From Candidatus Thiodiazotropha endoloripes (GTDB taxonomy: Bacteria; Pseudomonadota; Gammaproteobacteria; Chromatiales; Chromatiaceae), in NCBI RefSeq assembly GCF_001708965.1, contig NZ_LVJW01000003.1:1898989-1962988 (forward strand): a stretch of 64,000 nt of DNA, in the 5' to 3' direction. The translations under genes were made by a program, and so were the position numbers. Below the pieces are notes generated by a model. The model did not search any database. It was not told where the DNA came from and worked only from the letters and a program-made list of their open reading frames with translations. This document shows, piece after piece, positions 17,713 to 27,301 of this stretch; the stretch's first letter is position 1; every line of letters starts with the position of its first letter.

Positions 17713-20196
17713 ATGACACTTCTAGGACTGATACTTCTGTTAATGACTTTCTGGGGACTGGCCTACGGTTCAGCGCGGGCCATTGTCTGGATCATCACCC
17801 CACCGGTACTGCTGATCGCCCTCAATTTGGCCGGACTGGTCACACCGGTCGGATCCCTGCTGGTTGCTCTGCCCTATGTGGTTGCTCTGTTTTTCTACCT
17901 GATGCCAGAGCAGCGCAGACAGTGGATCAGCAAACCACTGCTTGCTACTTTCCGCAGTGTCATGCCTGCCATGTCACAAACAGAAAAGGAGGCCCTGAAT
18001 GCCGGTAATGTCTGGTGGGACGGTGCGCTCTTCTCCGGTCAACCCAACTGGCAGGATCTGCTGCATCAGCCTGCCTGCCAACTGAGTGAGCGGGAACAGG
18101 CATTTATCGATGGGCCGGTTGATGAGCTCTGCAGGATGCTTGATGACTGGCAGATCACCCATGAGGATAAGGATCTGTCGCCACGTATCTGGGAGTTCAT
18201 CAAAACATCCGGGATGTTCGGCATGATCATTCCTGAGAGTTATGGCGGCTTGGGTTTTTCTGCGTATGCCCACTCTCAGGTCGTGATGAAGGTTGCCAGT
18301 CGCAGTATCACCGCGGCCGTCACCATCATGGTGCCCAATTCCCTGGGGCCGGCCAAACTGCTTTTGCAGTATGGCACCCAGGAGCAGAAGGATCGCTATC
18401 TGCAGAAACTCGCCATCGGTGAAGAGATACCCTGCTTCGCACTCACCAGCCCCAAAGCAGGCAGCGATGCGGGAGCCATCCCTGATAGCGGCGTGGTCAC
18501 CTATGGTAACTTTCAGGGCAAAGAGGTTCTGGGTATTCGCCTCAATTTTGAAAAGCGCTACATCACACTGGCGCCCATTGCGACCCTGATCGGCCTGGCG
18601 TTCAAACTGGAAGATCCGGAACGCCTGCTGAGTGATGATCCACTACCTGGCATTACCGTTGCCCTGGTACCGAGAGAGACAGCCGGGATCAAGGTCGGTA
18701 AGCGGCATATGCCTTTGGATATCCCTTTCCAGAACGGTCCGATCTATGGCCGGGATGTTTTCATACCCATCGATTGGGTGATGGGTGGTGCCGAAGGGGC
18801 CGGACAGGGCTGGCGGATGTTGATGGATTCACTCTCTGAAGGCCGGGGCATCTCCCTGCCCGCACTCTCCACTGGTGCAGGAAAAACAGCCAGTCGCTAT
18901 ACCGGAGCCTATGCTGCGGTTCGAAGTCAGTTCAACCAGCCTATCGGTCATTTCGAAGGAGTTGAGGAGGCACTGGCCAGAATCGGTGGTCTCACTTACC
19001 AAATGGATGCCGCACGCAAACTGACGCTGAGTGCACTGGATAGCGGAGAGACCCCATCCGTGATCTCGGCGATCGTAAAATACCATCTGACCGAGCGCTA
19101 TCGTCAGGTGATCAATGACGCCATGGATATCCAGGGTGGCAGTGGTATCTGTCTTGGACCCGATAATCTGTTTGGCCGGGCCTATCAGGCGATCCCCATC
19201 GGCATCACGGTGGAAGGCGCCAATATTCTCACCCGTAGCATGATCATCTTTGGGCAGGGTGCAATTCGCGCCCATCCATTTGTACTGAAGGAGTTTGAGG
19301 CGGCGGAGAATCCTGATCAGCAGGCCGGACTGATACAGTTCGACAGTGCACTGTTCGGTCACATCGGTTTTGTGGTCACCAATTTTGCCAGGACCCTCTG
19401 GCTCGGCCTCACCCACGGACGTCTCTCCGAGAGCCCGAAGGGTGGCCCCATGCGCCGCTACTTCCAGCGACTCAACTGGATGTCCGCATCATTTGCGCTG
19501 ACCACGGATCTGGCCCTGATGACCCTGGGTGGCTCATTGAAACGCAAAGAACGCTTATCCGCACGGCTGGGCGATATCCTGAGTAACCTCTACATTTCCA
19601 GTGCCTGCCTGAAGCGATTTGTTGAAGAGGGTGAAAAACCAGAGGATGTGCCGCTGATGCAGTGGGCTCTGGATGATTCGCTCTATCGTATGCAGCATGC
19701 CTTGAGAGGACTGTTGCGCAACATGCCTGTGAGACCTTTAGCCTGGGTAATGCGGGTGTTGATATTCCCAACCGGCCTACCATTCCATAAACCCACAGAC
19801 CGTCTGGACCACCAGGTCGCTCGTGCGCTGCTCTCTCCCGGTGAAGTGCGTGACCGCCTGACCCATGGGGTTTTCACCGATGACGATCCCCAGCAACGTA
19901 TCGGTCAGCTTGAACAGGCATTGCATGTGGTTGCAAAAGTAATCCCCCTGGAAAAGACCCTGAAGCGGGCCAAACGGGCGGGACAGCTGCATGCACGTGA
20001 GTTGCCGGAATTGATCAAGGAAGCGATCAAACTGGGAATCCTGAGTGAATCTGACAAGAGTCTGCTGACAGAAGCTGAACGCTTGCGTAACCAGGTGATT
20101 GAAGTGAATGCCTTTGAACGCTTAATGCCGAGCGGCTCAGTCTCCGGGAAACAGCAGTCAAAGGTGTCAACAATCAATAAATTGGGCGCAGCCTGA
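17713..20196 (+). CDS. fadE: Acyl-CoA dehydrogenase FadE
   Basis: The protein has 827 aa, close to E. coli FadE (814 aa). Two or three N-terminal membrane segments (residues 1-65) anchor it. The acyl-CoA dehydrogenase core runs from about 130 to 520 (ESYGGLGFSAYAHSQV, FALTSPKAGSDAG, DAMDIQGGSGICLGP), followed by the long C-terminal domain typical of FadE (DUF1974). It catalyses the first, FAD-dependent step of fatty-acid beta-oxidation, making trans-2-enoyl-CoA. It is the second gene of a five-gene operon in which all later beta-oxidation steps are encoded. Confidence 0.92.
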   Translation: MTLLGLILLLMTFWGLAYGSARAIVWIITPPVLLIALNLAGLVTPVGSLLVALPYVVALFFYLMPEQRRQWISKPLLATFRSVMPAMSQTEKEALNAGNVWWDGALFSGQPNWQDLLHQPACQLSEREQAFIDGPVDELCRMLDDWQITHEDKDLSPRIWEFIKTSGMFGMIIPESYGGLGFSAYAHSQVVMKVASRSITAAVTIMVPNSLGPAKLLLQYGTQEQKDRYLQKLAIGEEIPCFALTSPKAGSDAGAIPDSGVVTYGNFQGKEVLGIRLNFEKRYITLAPIATLIGLAFKLEDPERLLSDDPLPGITVALVPRETAGIKVGKRHMPLDIPFQNGPIYGRDVFIPIDWVMGGAEGAGQGWRMLMDSLSEGRGISLPALSTGAGKTASRYTGAYAAVRSQFNQPIGHFEGVEEALARIGGLTYQMDAARKLTLSALDSGETPSVISAIVKYHLTERYRQVINDAMDIQGGSGICLGPDNLFGRAYQAIPIGITVEGANILTRSMIIFGQGAIRAHPFVLKEFEAAENPDQQAGLIQFDSALFGHIGFVVTNFARTLWLGLTHGRLSESPKGGPMRRYFQRLNWMSASFALTTDLALMTLGGSLKRKERLSARLGDILSNLYISSACLKRFVEEGEKPEDVPLMQWALDDSLYRMQHALRGLLRNMPVRPLAWVMRVLIFPTGLPFHKPTDRLDHQVARALLSPGEVRDRLTHGVFTDDDPQQRIGQLEQALHVVAKVIPLEKTLKRAKRAGQLHARELPELIKEAIKLGILSESDKSLLTEAERLRNQVIEVNAFERLMPSGSVSGKQQSKVSTINKLGAA

Positions 20197-20250
20197 GCCG
20201 TTGTTCGGTATCGGCATGTACCCGGATAACAGCTGGAGTGAGGAACCACC

Positions 20251-21552
20251 ATGGTTATGGACAGTTACGTACCAAGAAACGTCTTCGTGGTAGATGGTAG
20301 TCGAACACCGTTTCTCAAAGCTCGAGGTAAACCGGGCCCCTTCCGCGCATCGGATTTAGCCGTTTCAGCGGCCCGTCCCCTGCTGACCAGACAATCCTTT
20401 GCAGCGACGGAGCTGGATGAAGTGATTGTCGGCTGCATTGCACCGGGTCCCGATGAGGCCAACATTGCGCGAATCATCGCACTCCGACTCGGTTGCGGGG
20501 ACAAAGTGCCCGCCTGGACCGTCCAGCGTAACTGTGCATCCGGTCTACAGGCGATCGACAGTGCTGCGCTGGATATCGCCTCGGGCCGAGCCGACCTGGT
20601 GCTTGCCGGCGGAACCGAATCCATGAGTCATCATCCGATACTGCTCAATCAGGCCATGGTCGCCTGGTTGGCAGACTGGAACAGGGCGAAAAGCCTTGGC
20701 GCCAAAAGCCGACAGCTCGCCGCTTTGCGCCCTCAGCATCTGCAACTGGTGATTGCCCTGCTGCGAGGCCTGACCGACCCACTGGCTGGACTGACCATGG
20801 GTCAGACCGCGGAAAAACTGGCCTGGCGATTTCAAATCGACCGTGCCGCTATGGACAGTTTCGCAGTGCGCAGCCATCAAAGAGTCGCAGAGGCGATCGA
20901 TGCGGGGCTTCTCGCTGAGATCGAACCCATCTACACGAACAGCGGTGAGCTTTTTGAAACGGATGATGGCCTGCGGCGGGACAGCACGGTTGAAAAACTG
21001 GCCACCCTCAAGCCGGCCTTTGATCGACCAGTGGGCCAGGTAACCGCAGGCAACAGTGCCCAGATCACCGATGGGGCTGCGATGTTACTACTGGCATCGG
21101 AAGAGGCTGTGGAAAAGCACAATCTCCCGATCCTAGGACGGGTGGTCGACTCCCAATGGTCAGCTCTCGATCCGACCCAGATGGGTTTGGGCCCGGTACA
21201 TGCCATGGGCAGCCTACTGCAACGACAGCAGATGGATGGGGAGGCGATCGATTACTGGGAGATCAATGAAGCCTTCGCCGCTCAGGTACTGGCCTGTCAG
21301 GCAGCCTGGCAGGATCACGACTACATGCAACAGGAAGTGGGATTGGAGCAGCCCCTGTCAGCAATTCCCGAGGAGCGGTTGAACGTGGATGGTGGTGCGA
21401 TCAGTATCGGTCATCCGGTTGGCGCGAGTGGCGCCCGTCTGGTACTCCATCTGCTCAAGACCCTTGAACAAAGAGGTGCAACCCGGGGTATGGCAAGTCT
21501 ATGCATTGGTGGCGGCCAGGGTGGCGCCATGTTGCTGGAGGTGGCGAAATGA
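20251..21552 (+). CDS. fadI: Acetyl-CoA C-acyltransferase (3-ketoacyl-CoA thiolase, FadI-like)
   Basis: The protein has 433 aa, the size of FadI rather than the ~390 aa of FadA. The acyl-accepting Cys is C95 in NCASGLQA; the other catalytic elements are GHPVGASGAR (His) and CIGGGQGGA (second Cys) near the C-terminus. It cleaves 3-ketoacyl-CoA with CoA to acetyl-CoA in the last step of beta-oxidation. A GAGGAA site precedes the start. The stop overlaps the next gene by four bases (ATGA), so the two subunits of the trifunctional complex are translationally coupled, as in fadIJ. Confidence 0.88.
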   Translation: MVMDSYVPRNVFVVDGSRTPFLKARGKPGPFRASDLAVSAARPLLTRQSFAATELDEVIVGCIAPGPDEANIARIIALRLGCGDKVPAWTVQRNCASGLQAIDSAALDIASGRADLVLAGGTESMSHHPILLNQAMVAWLADWNRAKSLGAKSRQLAALRPQHLQLVIALLRGLTDPLAGLTMGQTAEKLAWRFQIDRAAMDSFAVRSHQRVAEAIDAGLLAEIEPIYTNSGELFETDDGLRRDSTVEKLATLKPAFDRPVGQVTAGNSAQITDGAAMLLLASEEAVEKHNLPILGRVVDSQWSALDPTQMGLGPVHAMGSLLQRQQMDGEAIDYWEINEAFAAQVLACQAAWQDHDYMQQEVGLEQPLSAIPEERLNVDGGAISIGHPVGASGARLVLHLLKTLEQRGATRGMASLCIGGGQGGAMLLEVAK

Positions 21553-23576
21553 GTAAGCACTGGCATCCGCAAACCGATGAACATGGCATCTGCTGGTTAC
21601 ACTTTGATCATGCCGGCAGCCCGGTCAACATTCTTTCTCAAGAGGCCTTCGCTGAGTTGGCGGAATGTTTGGACGAACTGGAAGCGCTGCAACCCAAAGG
21701 TCTGATCTTCATCTCTGACAAATCCTCCGGATTCATTGCCGGTGCTGACGTCAACAGTTTCCGCAGTGGTATGCGACAACGTGAGGCGGAAGAGCACATC
21801 CATGGAGTGCATGAGTTGTTTGCCCGAATCGAGAGTCTCGACTTTCCAACCCTGGCGATGATTCATGGCTTCTGCCTGGGTGGAGGATTGGAATTGGCAC
21901 TCAGCTGCAACACTCGTATTGCACAGGATGATCCATCAACCCGACTCGCCTTCCCGGAAGTCCGCTTGGGCATATTCCCCGGATATGGCGGTAGTGTACG
22001 ATCGATCCGACGTGTTGGCGCTCTGCCGGCAATGCAGATGATGTTGAGTGGGCGCAGTGTCAGTGCCCGACAGGCGAAGAAGATGGGACTGGTTGATCAG
22101 ATTGCCCCACAGAGGCAGATCAAAGCCCTGGCTTCACAGCTGATCCACAAACCACCAAAACCACGCCCGCAAAAAGTGCTCCACCGTCTGGCCAATACCC
22201 TCCCCGGTCGGATGATTGCCGCACCTCTGCTAAGGCGTGAAACGGCCAAACATGCCAATAAGAACCACTACCCGGCGCCGTTTGCTCTGATCGATCATTG
22301 GCAAAAGCATGGCGGTGATCCTGGTGCCATGTATCGCAGTGAAGCGAGTGAGGTGAGCCGTCTTCTGGTCGGCACTACGGCACAAAACCTGATCCGGGTC
22401 TTCTTTCTGCAGGAGCGCTTGAAATCCCTGGGAGGCAAACAGGATTTTCATCCTCACCACGTGCATGTGGTTGGCGGTGGCATCATGGGTGGTGATATCG
22501 CTGCCTGGTGTGCCCTGAAAGGCATGCAGGTGACCCTGCAGGATCGGGAAGCCAAGTTTCTCACCCGCGCCATCTCTAGAGCCCATAGCCTGTTCAGTCG
22601 AAAATTGCGTAACCCTCGTCTGGTAAACGCCGCTATGGACCGCTTGATGCCAGACCCGAAAGGCTACGGCATCGCCAAAGCAGATGTGGCAATCGAGGCG
22701 ATCTTTGAGGACATCGAAGCCAAGCAGCATCTGTTCAAGCAACTTGAGTCACAGATGCGACCGGATGCCCTGTTGGCCACTAATACATCCAGTATCCCGC
22801 TGGAGACCATCAGTGAAGTTCTGGATAATCCCGGCCGCCTGATCGGTCTGCATTTCTTCAATCCGGTGGCCAAGATGCAGCTGGTTGAGGTTGTTCATGG
22901 TGAACAGACCGACGCTGAGTTGATCCACAAAGGCGCCGCCTTTGTCCGCTGCATCGATCGACTGCCTCTACCGGTGAAGAGCAGCCCTGGTTTTCTGGTC
23001 AACCGCATCCTGATGCCCTATCTGCTTGAAGCGATGAAACTGATCGATGAAGGAGTGCCGGCACCGGTAATCGATCAGGCCGCGGTGGAATTCGGTATGC
23101 CGATGGGACCGGTTGAACTGGCCGATGCAGTTGGCTTGGACATCTGTTTGGCGGTCGCTGAAAAACTCGCCCCGCTGTTCGATCTGGAGATTCCGCATCA
23201 ACTCAAGCAGCAGGTTGAAACAGAGCATCTGGGCAAGAAAAGCGGCCAGGGTTTCTATGCCTACGAAAAGGGAAAGATCCGTAAGGATAAGGTCAATAAC
23301 AGCTATATCCCACCGAAAGATCTGACCGATCGGATGATATTCCGCCTGCTCAATGAGTCGGTAGCCTGCCTGCGTGAAGGGGTGATAGAAGATGAGGATC
23401 TTTTGGATGCCGGCGTGATATTCGGCACCGGTTTTGCTCCCTTCCGTGGCGGCCCCATGCATGCCATTCACAGTGGCGGACTCGATACTCAGCGCCATCA
23501 ACTCGAGTTACTTGAAAAACGTCACGGTAATCAGTTCCATCCTGATGACGGATGGGCTAACTTAAGAGGTGTGTAA
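21549..23576 (+). CDS. fadJ: Enoyl-CoA hydratase/3-hydroxyacyl-CoA dehydrogenase (FadJ-like)
   Basis: The protein has 675 aa from the ATG overlapping the thiolase stop. The N-terminal crotonase domain (about 1-190) shows SGFIAGADVNSF (oxyanion hole), GGGLELALSC and FPEVRLGIFPGYGG. The NAD-binding hydroxyacyl-CoA dehydrogenase domain follows (about 310-490), beginning VVGGGIMGGDIAAWCALKG and including LIGLHFFNPV, then the C-terminal dehydrogenase domain (NRILMPYLLEA; GKKSGQGFY). It hydrates enoyl-CoA and oxidises the 3-hydroxyacyl-CoA for the thiolase next to it. Confidence 0.9.
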   Translation: MSKHWHPQTDEHGICWLHFDHAGSPVNILSQEAFAELAECLDELEALQPKGLIFISDKSSGFIAGADVNSFRSGMRQREAEEHIHGVHELFARIESLDFPTLAMIHGFCLGGGLELALSCNTRIAQDDPSTRLAFPEVRLGIFPGYGGSVRSIRRVGALPAMQMMLSGRSVSARQAKKMGLVDQIAPQRQIKALASQLIHKPPKPRPQKVLHRLANTLPGRMIAAPLLRRETAKHANKNHYPAPFALIDHWQKHGGDPGAMYRSEASEVSRLLVGTTAQNLIRVFFLQERLKSLGGKQDFHPHHVHVVGGGIMGGDIAAWCALKGMQVTLQDREAKFLTRAISRAHSLFSRKLRNPRLVNAAMDRLMPDPKGYGIAKADVAIEAIFEDIEAKQHLFKQLESQMRPDALLATNTSSIPLETISEVLDNPGRLIGLHFFNPVAKMQLVEVVHGEQTDAELIHKGAAFVRCIDRLPLPVKSSPGFLVNRILMPYLLEAMKLIDEGVPAPVIDQAAVEFGMPMGPVELADAVGLDICLAVAEKLAPLFDLEIPHQLKQQVETEHLGKKSGQGFYAYEKGKIRKDKVNNSYIPPKDLTDRMIFRLLNESVACLREGVIEDEDLLDAGVIFGTGFAPFRGGPMHAIHSGGLDTQRHQLELLEKRHGNQFHPDDGWANLRGV

Positions 23577-25432
23577 TGTTATTGTTTGAAAACTTACATC
23601 AACCGGAAGCAAAAAGACAACACTCCTATAACAACGATAATCCGAATATGAACAAACCGAATACAGATTACATCGGTCTCGAGGTGGCAGATACCCTGGC
23701 AGGCGTTTTTCAGGAAAGAGTCAGGCGGACTCCTGAGGATGTTGCTTTCATCCAGTACGATCCAGACAGTGAGCAGTGGCAAAAGAGCACCTGGCGTGAG
23801 ATGGCACAGCAGGTAGCGCTCTGGCAGGCAGCCCTGAAAAAAGAGACCCTGAAACGGGGTGACCGGGTTGCCCTGATGTTGAGAAACTGCAAGGAGTGGG
23901 TGATCTTCGATCAGGCCGCTTCAGGCTTGGGTCTGGTCACCGTTCCCCTCTACACCAATGACAGGGCGGAAAATATCGGTTATATCCTGCAGGATGCCGG
24001 GGTGAGGCTGTTACTGCTCGAAAATGATCAACAATGGCAGGAACTGCAACAGATCCGTAATCAGCTTGCCGGCCTGAATCGTATTCTCACCATGGAGAAG
24101 GTAGACCCACTGGGTCTTCAGCCACGTCTGATGCATATCGATGAGTGGCTACCCAAGGAAACCGCTGCAGAGCTAGAGTTAGTCGATCAAGACAGCGAAA
24201 GCCTGGCGACCATCGTATACACCTCTGGTACCACTGGTCGATCCAAAGGGGTCATGCTAAGTCACAGAAACATTCTTTGGGATATCGAGAGTGGTGTTAA
24301 GATTATCGATATCCTACCCACAGATACCTTTCTCTCTTTCCTGCCGCTCTCTCACACCCTCGAACGGACGGTTGGCTACTACCTGGCAATGGTCGCTGGC
24401 GCGACAACCGCCTATTCCCGGTCCATTGCGGAGTTGGGTGAAGATTTACAGATTATCAAGCCAACCATACTGGTCTCTGTACCCCGAATTTTCGAACGGG
24501 TCTACGCCAAGATTCAGGACAAACTCGCCGCCGATTCTGCGATCAAGCAAAAACTCTTCAAATTGGCGGTCGAGACCGGTTGGCAGGTTTTTGAAAACAA
24601 GCAAGGGCGGCAAACCTGGAATGCCAACATGCTACTTTGGCCACTACTGAACAAGGTGGTTGCCGGAAAGATACAGCAGAAGCTCGGTGGCAGGTTACGC
24701 ATCGCGGTCTCTGGCGGCGCACCACTCTCATCCGATATTGCAAAAGTATTCATCGGGCTTGGCGTACCCATTTTGCAAGGTTATGGGCTGACTGAAACCA
24801 GTCCGATCATTTCTGCCAATACCCATGAAAACAATATTCCATCGAGTGTAGGCATCCCCTTTCCAGGCATCGAGATCCGGATCAGTGACCAGGATGAACT
24901 TTTATGCCGTGCACCAAACGTGATGCTGGGCTACTGGAACAATCGAACGGCCACAGACGAGTGTATCGATGACCAGGGGTGGTTCCACACCGGTGACAAA
25001 GCAAAGATTGAATCCGACCACATCTTCATTACAGGAAGACTCAAAGAGATCATCGTGCTCGCCAATGGTGAAAAGGTACCCCCTGCAGATATGGAAATGT
25101 GTATCTCCATGGACAGCCTGTTCGACCAGGTACTGATAATGGGTGAAGGAAAGCCTTATCTCAGCGCACTGATTCATCTAAACACTGAGCATGAGGAAGC
25201 TGCACGCTACAATCCTGAAACTCTGACTGAGACCGATGAGAAAGCTCTGCTTGAGCGAGTAAACAGTCACCTGGACAACTTTCCCGGTTATGCCAGGATT
25301 GTCAGGTTGGCTTTGATCAGTGAAGCATGGAGCGTGGAAAACGGCTTCATGACACCAACGCTCAAGTTACGTAGAAACAAGATCTACAGCGAGCATGAGA
25401 GGGATCTTGATCAACTCTACAAAGGACACTGA
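23576..25432 (+). CDS. Long-chain acyl-CoA synthetase (AMP-forming)
   Basis: The protein has 618 aa. The AMP-binding P-loop is YTSGTTGRSKGVMLSH, followed by LPLSHTLER, GYGLTETSPI, GWFHTGDKA and the hinge GRLKEIIVLANGEKVPP. It activates fatty acids to acyl-CoA for the operon. It resembles the FAA1/FadD15-type synthetases more than E. coli FadD. The start at 23576 overlaps the previous stop codon and has an AGAGGTG site; an ATG 24 codons later (MNKPN) lacks one. It is the last enzyme of the beta-oxidation run. Confidence 0.88.
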   Translation: MLLFENLHQPEAKRQHSYNNDNPNMNKPNTDYIGLEVADTLAGVFQERVRRTPEDVAFIQYDPDSEQWQKSTWREMAQQVALWQAALKKETLKRGDRVALMLRNCKEWVIFDQAASGLGLVTVPLYTNDRAENIGYILQDAGVRLLLLENDQQWQELQQIRNQLAGLNRILTMEKVDPLGLQPRLMHIDEWLPKETAAELELVDQDSESLATIVYTSGTTGRSKGVMLSHRNILWDIESGVKIIDILPTDTFLSFLPLSHTLERTVGYYLAMVAGATTAYSRSIAELGEDLQIIKPTILVSVPRIFERVYAKIQDKLAADSAIKQKLFKLAVETGWQVFENKQGRQTWNANMLLWPLLNKVVAGKIQQKLGGRLRIAVSGGAPLSSDIAKVFIGLGVPILQGYGLTETSPIISANTHENNIPSSVGIPFPGIEIRISDQDELLCRAPNVMLGYWNNRTATDECIDDQGWFHTGDKAKIESDHIFITGRLKEIIVLANGEKVPPADMEMCISMDSLFDQVLIMGEGKPYLSALIHLNTEHEEAARYNPETLTETDEKALLERVNSHLDNFPGYARIVRLALISEAWSVENGFMTPTLKLRRNKIYSEHERDLDQLYKGH

Positions 25433-25516
25433 AAACCGAATCGATCAACACCAATCTGATTGTGTTAACAAACACAAGCTGGCGTTCAGCATTCAGTTAA
25501 GACAGAGAGAAGAATA

Positions 25517-25882
25517 ATGATCAAGTTCGTAATGTGCTTAACCAGACACCCGAATATCAGCCGGGCAGAGTTCAAAGATTATTGGATGAACAAACATGGT
25601 CCGTTTTTCATGCGTAATGCTCCGGCTATGGGTGCTAAAAAGTATGTGCAATCCCATACCCTGAACTCACCATTGAATGAAGCACTCAAGCAATCAAGAA
25701 ACATGCAACCGGAGTATGATGGTGTTGCCGAAGTGTGGTTTGAATCTGCAGAGGCCCTGATGGAAGGCATGAGCACTCCAGAAGGTCAGCAGCTTGGCGC
25801 AGCGCTACTGGAAGATGAGAAGAATTTTGTTGATCACTCAAAATCTTCCGCATTCATCGTTGAAGAGCATGAATTCAGCTGA
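25517..25882 (+). CDS. EthD domain protein
   Basis: The protein has 121 aa and an EthD-like ferredoxin-fold (dimeric alpha+beta barrel): MIKFVMCLTRHPNISRAEFKDYW, then KHGP and YDGVAEVWFES. EthD proteins accompany oxidation or ring-cleavage systems, but their chemistry is often unknown. It lies 84 bases after the acyl-CoA ligase, with an AGAGAGAAG site, and is probably co-transcribed. Its link to fatty-acid oxidation is inferred from position. Confidence 0.75.
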   Translation: MIKFVMCLTRHPNISRAEFKDYWMNKHGPFFMRNAPAMGAKKYVQSHTLNSPLNEALKQSRNMQPEYDGVAEVWFESAEALMEGMSTPEGQQLGAALLEDEKNFVDHSKSSAFIVEEHEFS

Positions 25883-26053
25883 TTGTGTACGAGAAGGCAG
25901 GTAAACGCTGAATAGCCGGCGCCAAAGTCATCCACAGTGACATTGATACCCGGCTGTTAAGTTTTTAAGTACTATTCCTGCTCAACTCGACATGCTCGAT
26001 CAAACTGCTTAGTGATCCTCCCTGATCCTCGTCAAGGATAAACAAGACTCTAC

Positions 26054-26833
26054 TCAATGAGCTGCCAGAGGAAAGCAACGGTAGTAATTTTCTGTAGTCT
26101 GAACTGCCACCTCTTCGACACCCAGGCCTTTGATCTCAGCCACACATTCTGCCACCTGATGAACATAGATTGGCTGATTCGGCTTACCACGATAGGGCAC
26201 TGGTGCAAGATAGGGAGAGTCAGTTTCAATCAATAACTGCTGCATCGGCACCCGCTTCACCACTTCGCGCAAATCAGCAGCATTTTTAAAAGTGATGATG
26301 CCTGAAAAGGAGATAAAGAAACCCATCTCTATCGCACGCTCCGCCATTGACCAGTTTTCAGTGAAACAGTGCATAACGCCACCAGCCTGATCAGCTCCCT
26401 GGGACTGCATGATGCTGAGCGTATCCTCTCTGGCATCCCGGGTATGAATGATTAACGGCAGTTTGGCCTGTTTGGCCGCCTCGATATGTTGCCGGAAACG
26501 GTTGCGCTGCCAATCCAAGTCGCCTTTACCATGGAAATAGTCGAGACCGGTTTCACCAATCGCAACCACCTTGGGGTGTTGAGCTAACTCGACCAGTTCG
26601 GCCGGGCTTGGATCGTGCCGCTCACGGTCGTTGGGATGGACACCAACCGATACAGAGATCTGGGGATAGGATTCGACCAATGAGACCATCGATGGCCAGG
26701 ACTCCAGGTCGATGGAGACACAGAGCATATGGCTGATGCCACCATCCAGGGTTGATGAGACGAACTGACCGAAGTCATTCGCATAGTGATCGAGTGCAAC
26801 CCGGTCAAGATGGCAATGTGAGTCGACAAGCAT
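26054..26833 (-). CDS. TatD family metal-dependent hydrolase (YcfH type)
   Basis: The protein has 259 aa with the TatD metal ligands in order: DSHCHLD at the N-terminus, GETGLDYF, IIHTRDA, VMHCF and ETDSPYL. TatD proteins are metal-dependent DNases; the YcfH branch is close to TatD and is found after holB in E. coli, as here. It is the last gene of the fab/holB cluster on the minus strand, 103 bases after the PilZ gene. Confidence 0.9.
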   Translation of the reverse strand: MLVDSHCHLDRVALDHYANDFGQFVSSTLDGGISHMLCVSIDLESWPSMVSLVESYPQISVSVGVHPNDRERHDPSPAELVELAQHPKVVAIGETGLDYFHGKGDLDWQRNRFRQHIEAAKQAKLPLIIHTRDAREDTLSIMQSQGADQAGGVMHCFTENWSMAERAIEMGFFISFSGIITFKNAADLREVVKRVPMQQLLIETDSPYLAPVPYRGKPNQPIYVHQVAECVAEIKGLGVEEVAVQTTENYYRCFPLAAH

Positions 26834-26936
26834 TGTAGAGTCTCTGGCTGTGGGGTGGCTATTTTATAGCTACTCCATCATCCTTGAAAGGCAATTCCTG
26901 CGGGGATGGCGATAAAGAGGTGGCAAACTGCCGGAA

Positions 26937-27284
26937 TCAGAGGGTATGGGTAGGCCGATCTGATTTGAGTGCACCGGCCAGATAGGTCTCAATCTTGTTA
27001 CGCGCCGCACCGCCGTCCTGGTCACTGAACTGGACACCGATTCCGGCTGCCCGGTTACCCTCGGCGCCTACTGGTGTAATCCAGATGATTTTTCCAGCCA
27101 CTGGGAGACGTTCGGCCTCATCCATCAGGGTCAGCAACATAAAGACTTCATCACCGAGACGGTACTGTTTGGTGGTGGGTATAAAAAGGCCACCAAATTC
27201 CACAAACTGCATATAGGCTGCATACAAGGCATTTTTATCCTTGATGGTTAGCGAGAGAATTCCTTGTTTTGGTCCACCAGCCAT
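26937..27284 (-). CDS. pilZ: PilZ domain protein
   Basis: The protein has 115 aa. It resembles the single-domain PilZ of type IV pilus systems, which in Pseudomonas aeruginosa sits between holB and tatD exactly as here. The core is RLGDEVFMLLTLMDEAERLPVAGKIIWITP and GIGVQF. The RxxxR c-di-GMP motif at the N-terminus is absent, as in PilZ itself, so it likely acts through protein partners rather than c-di-GMP. Ends 103 bases before tatD. Confidence 0.85.
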   Translation of the reverse strand: MAGGPKQGILSLTIKDKNALYAAYMQFVEFGGLFIPTTKQYRLGDEVFMLLTLMDEAERLPVAGKIIWITPVGAEGNRAAGIGVQFSDQDGGAARNKIETYLAGALKSDRPTHTL

Positions 27285-27301
27285 AAGTTACCTGACCTGA
27301 T

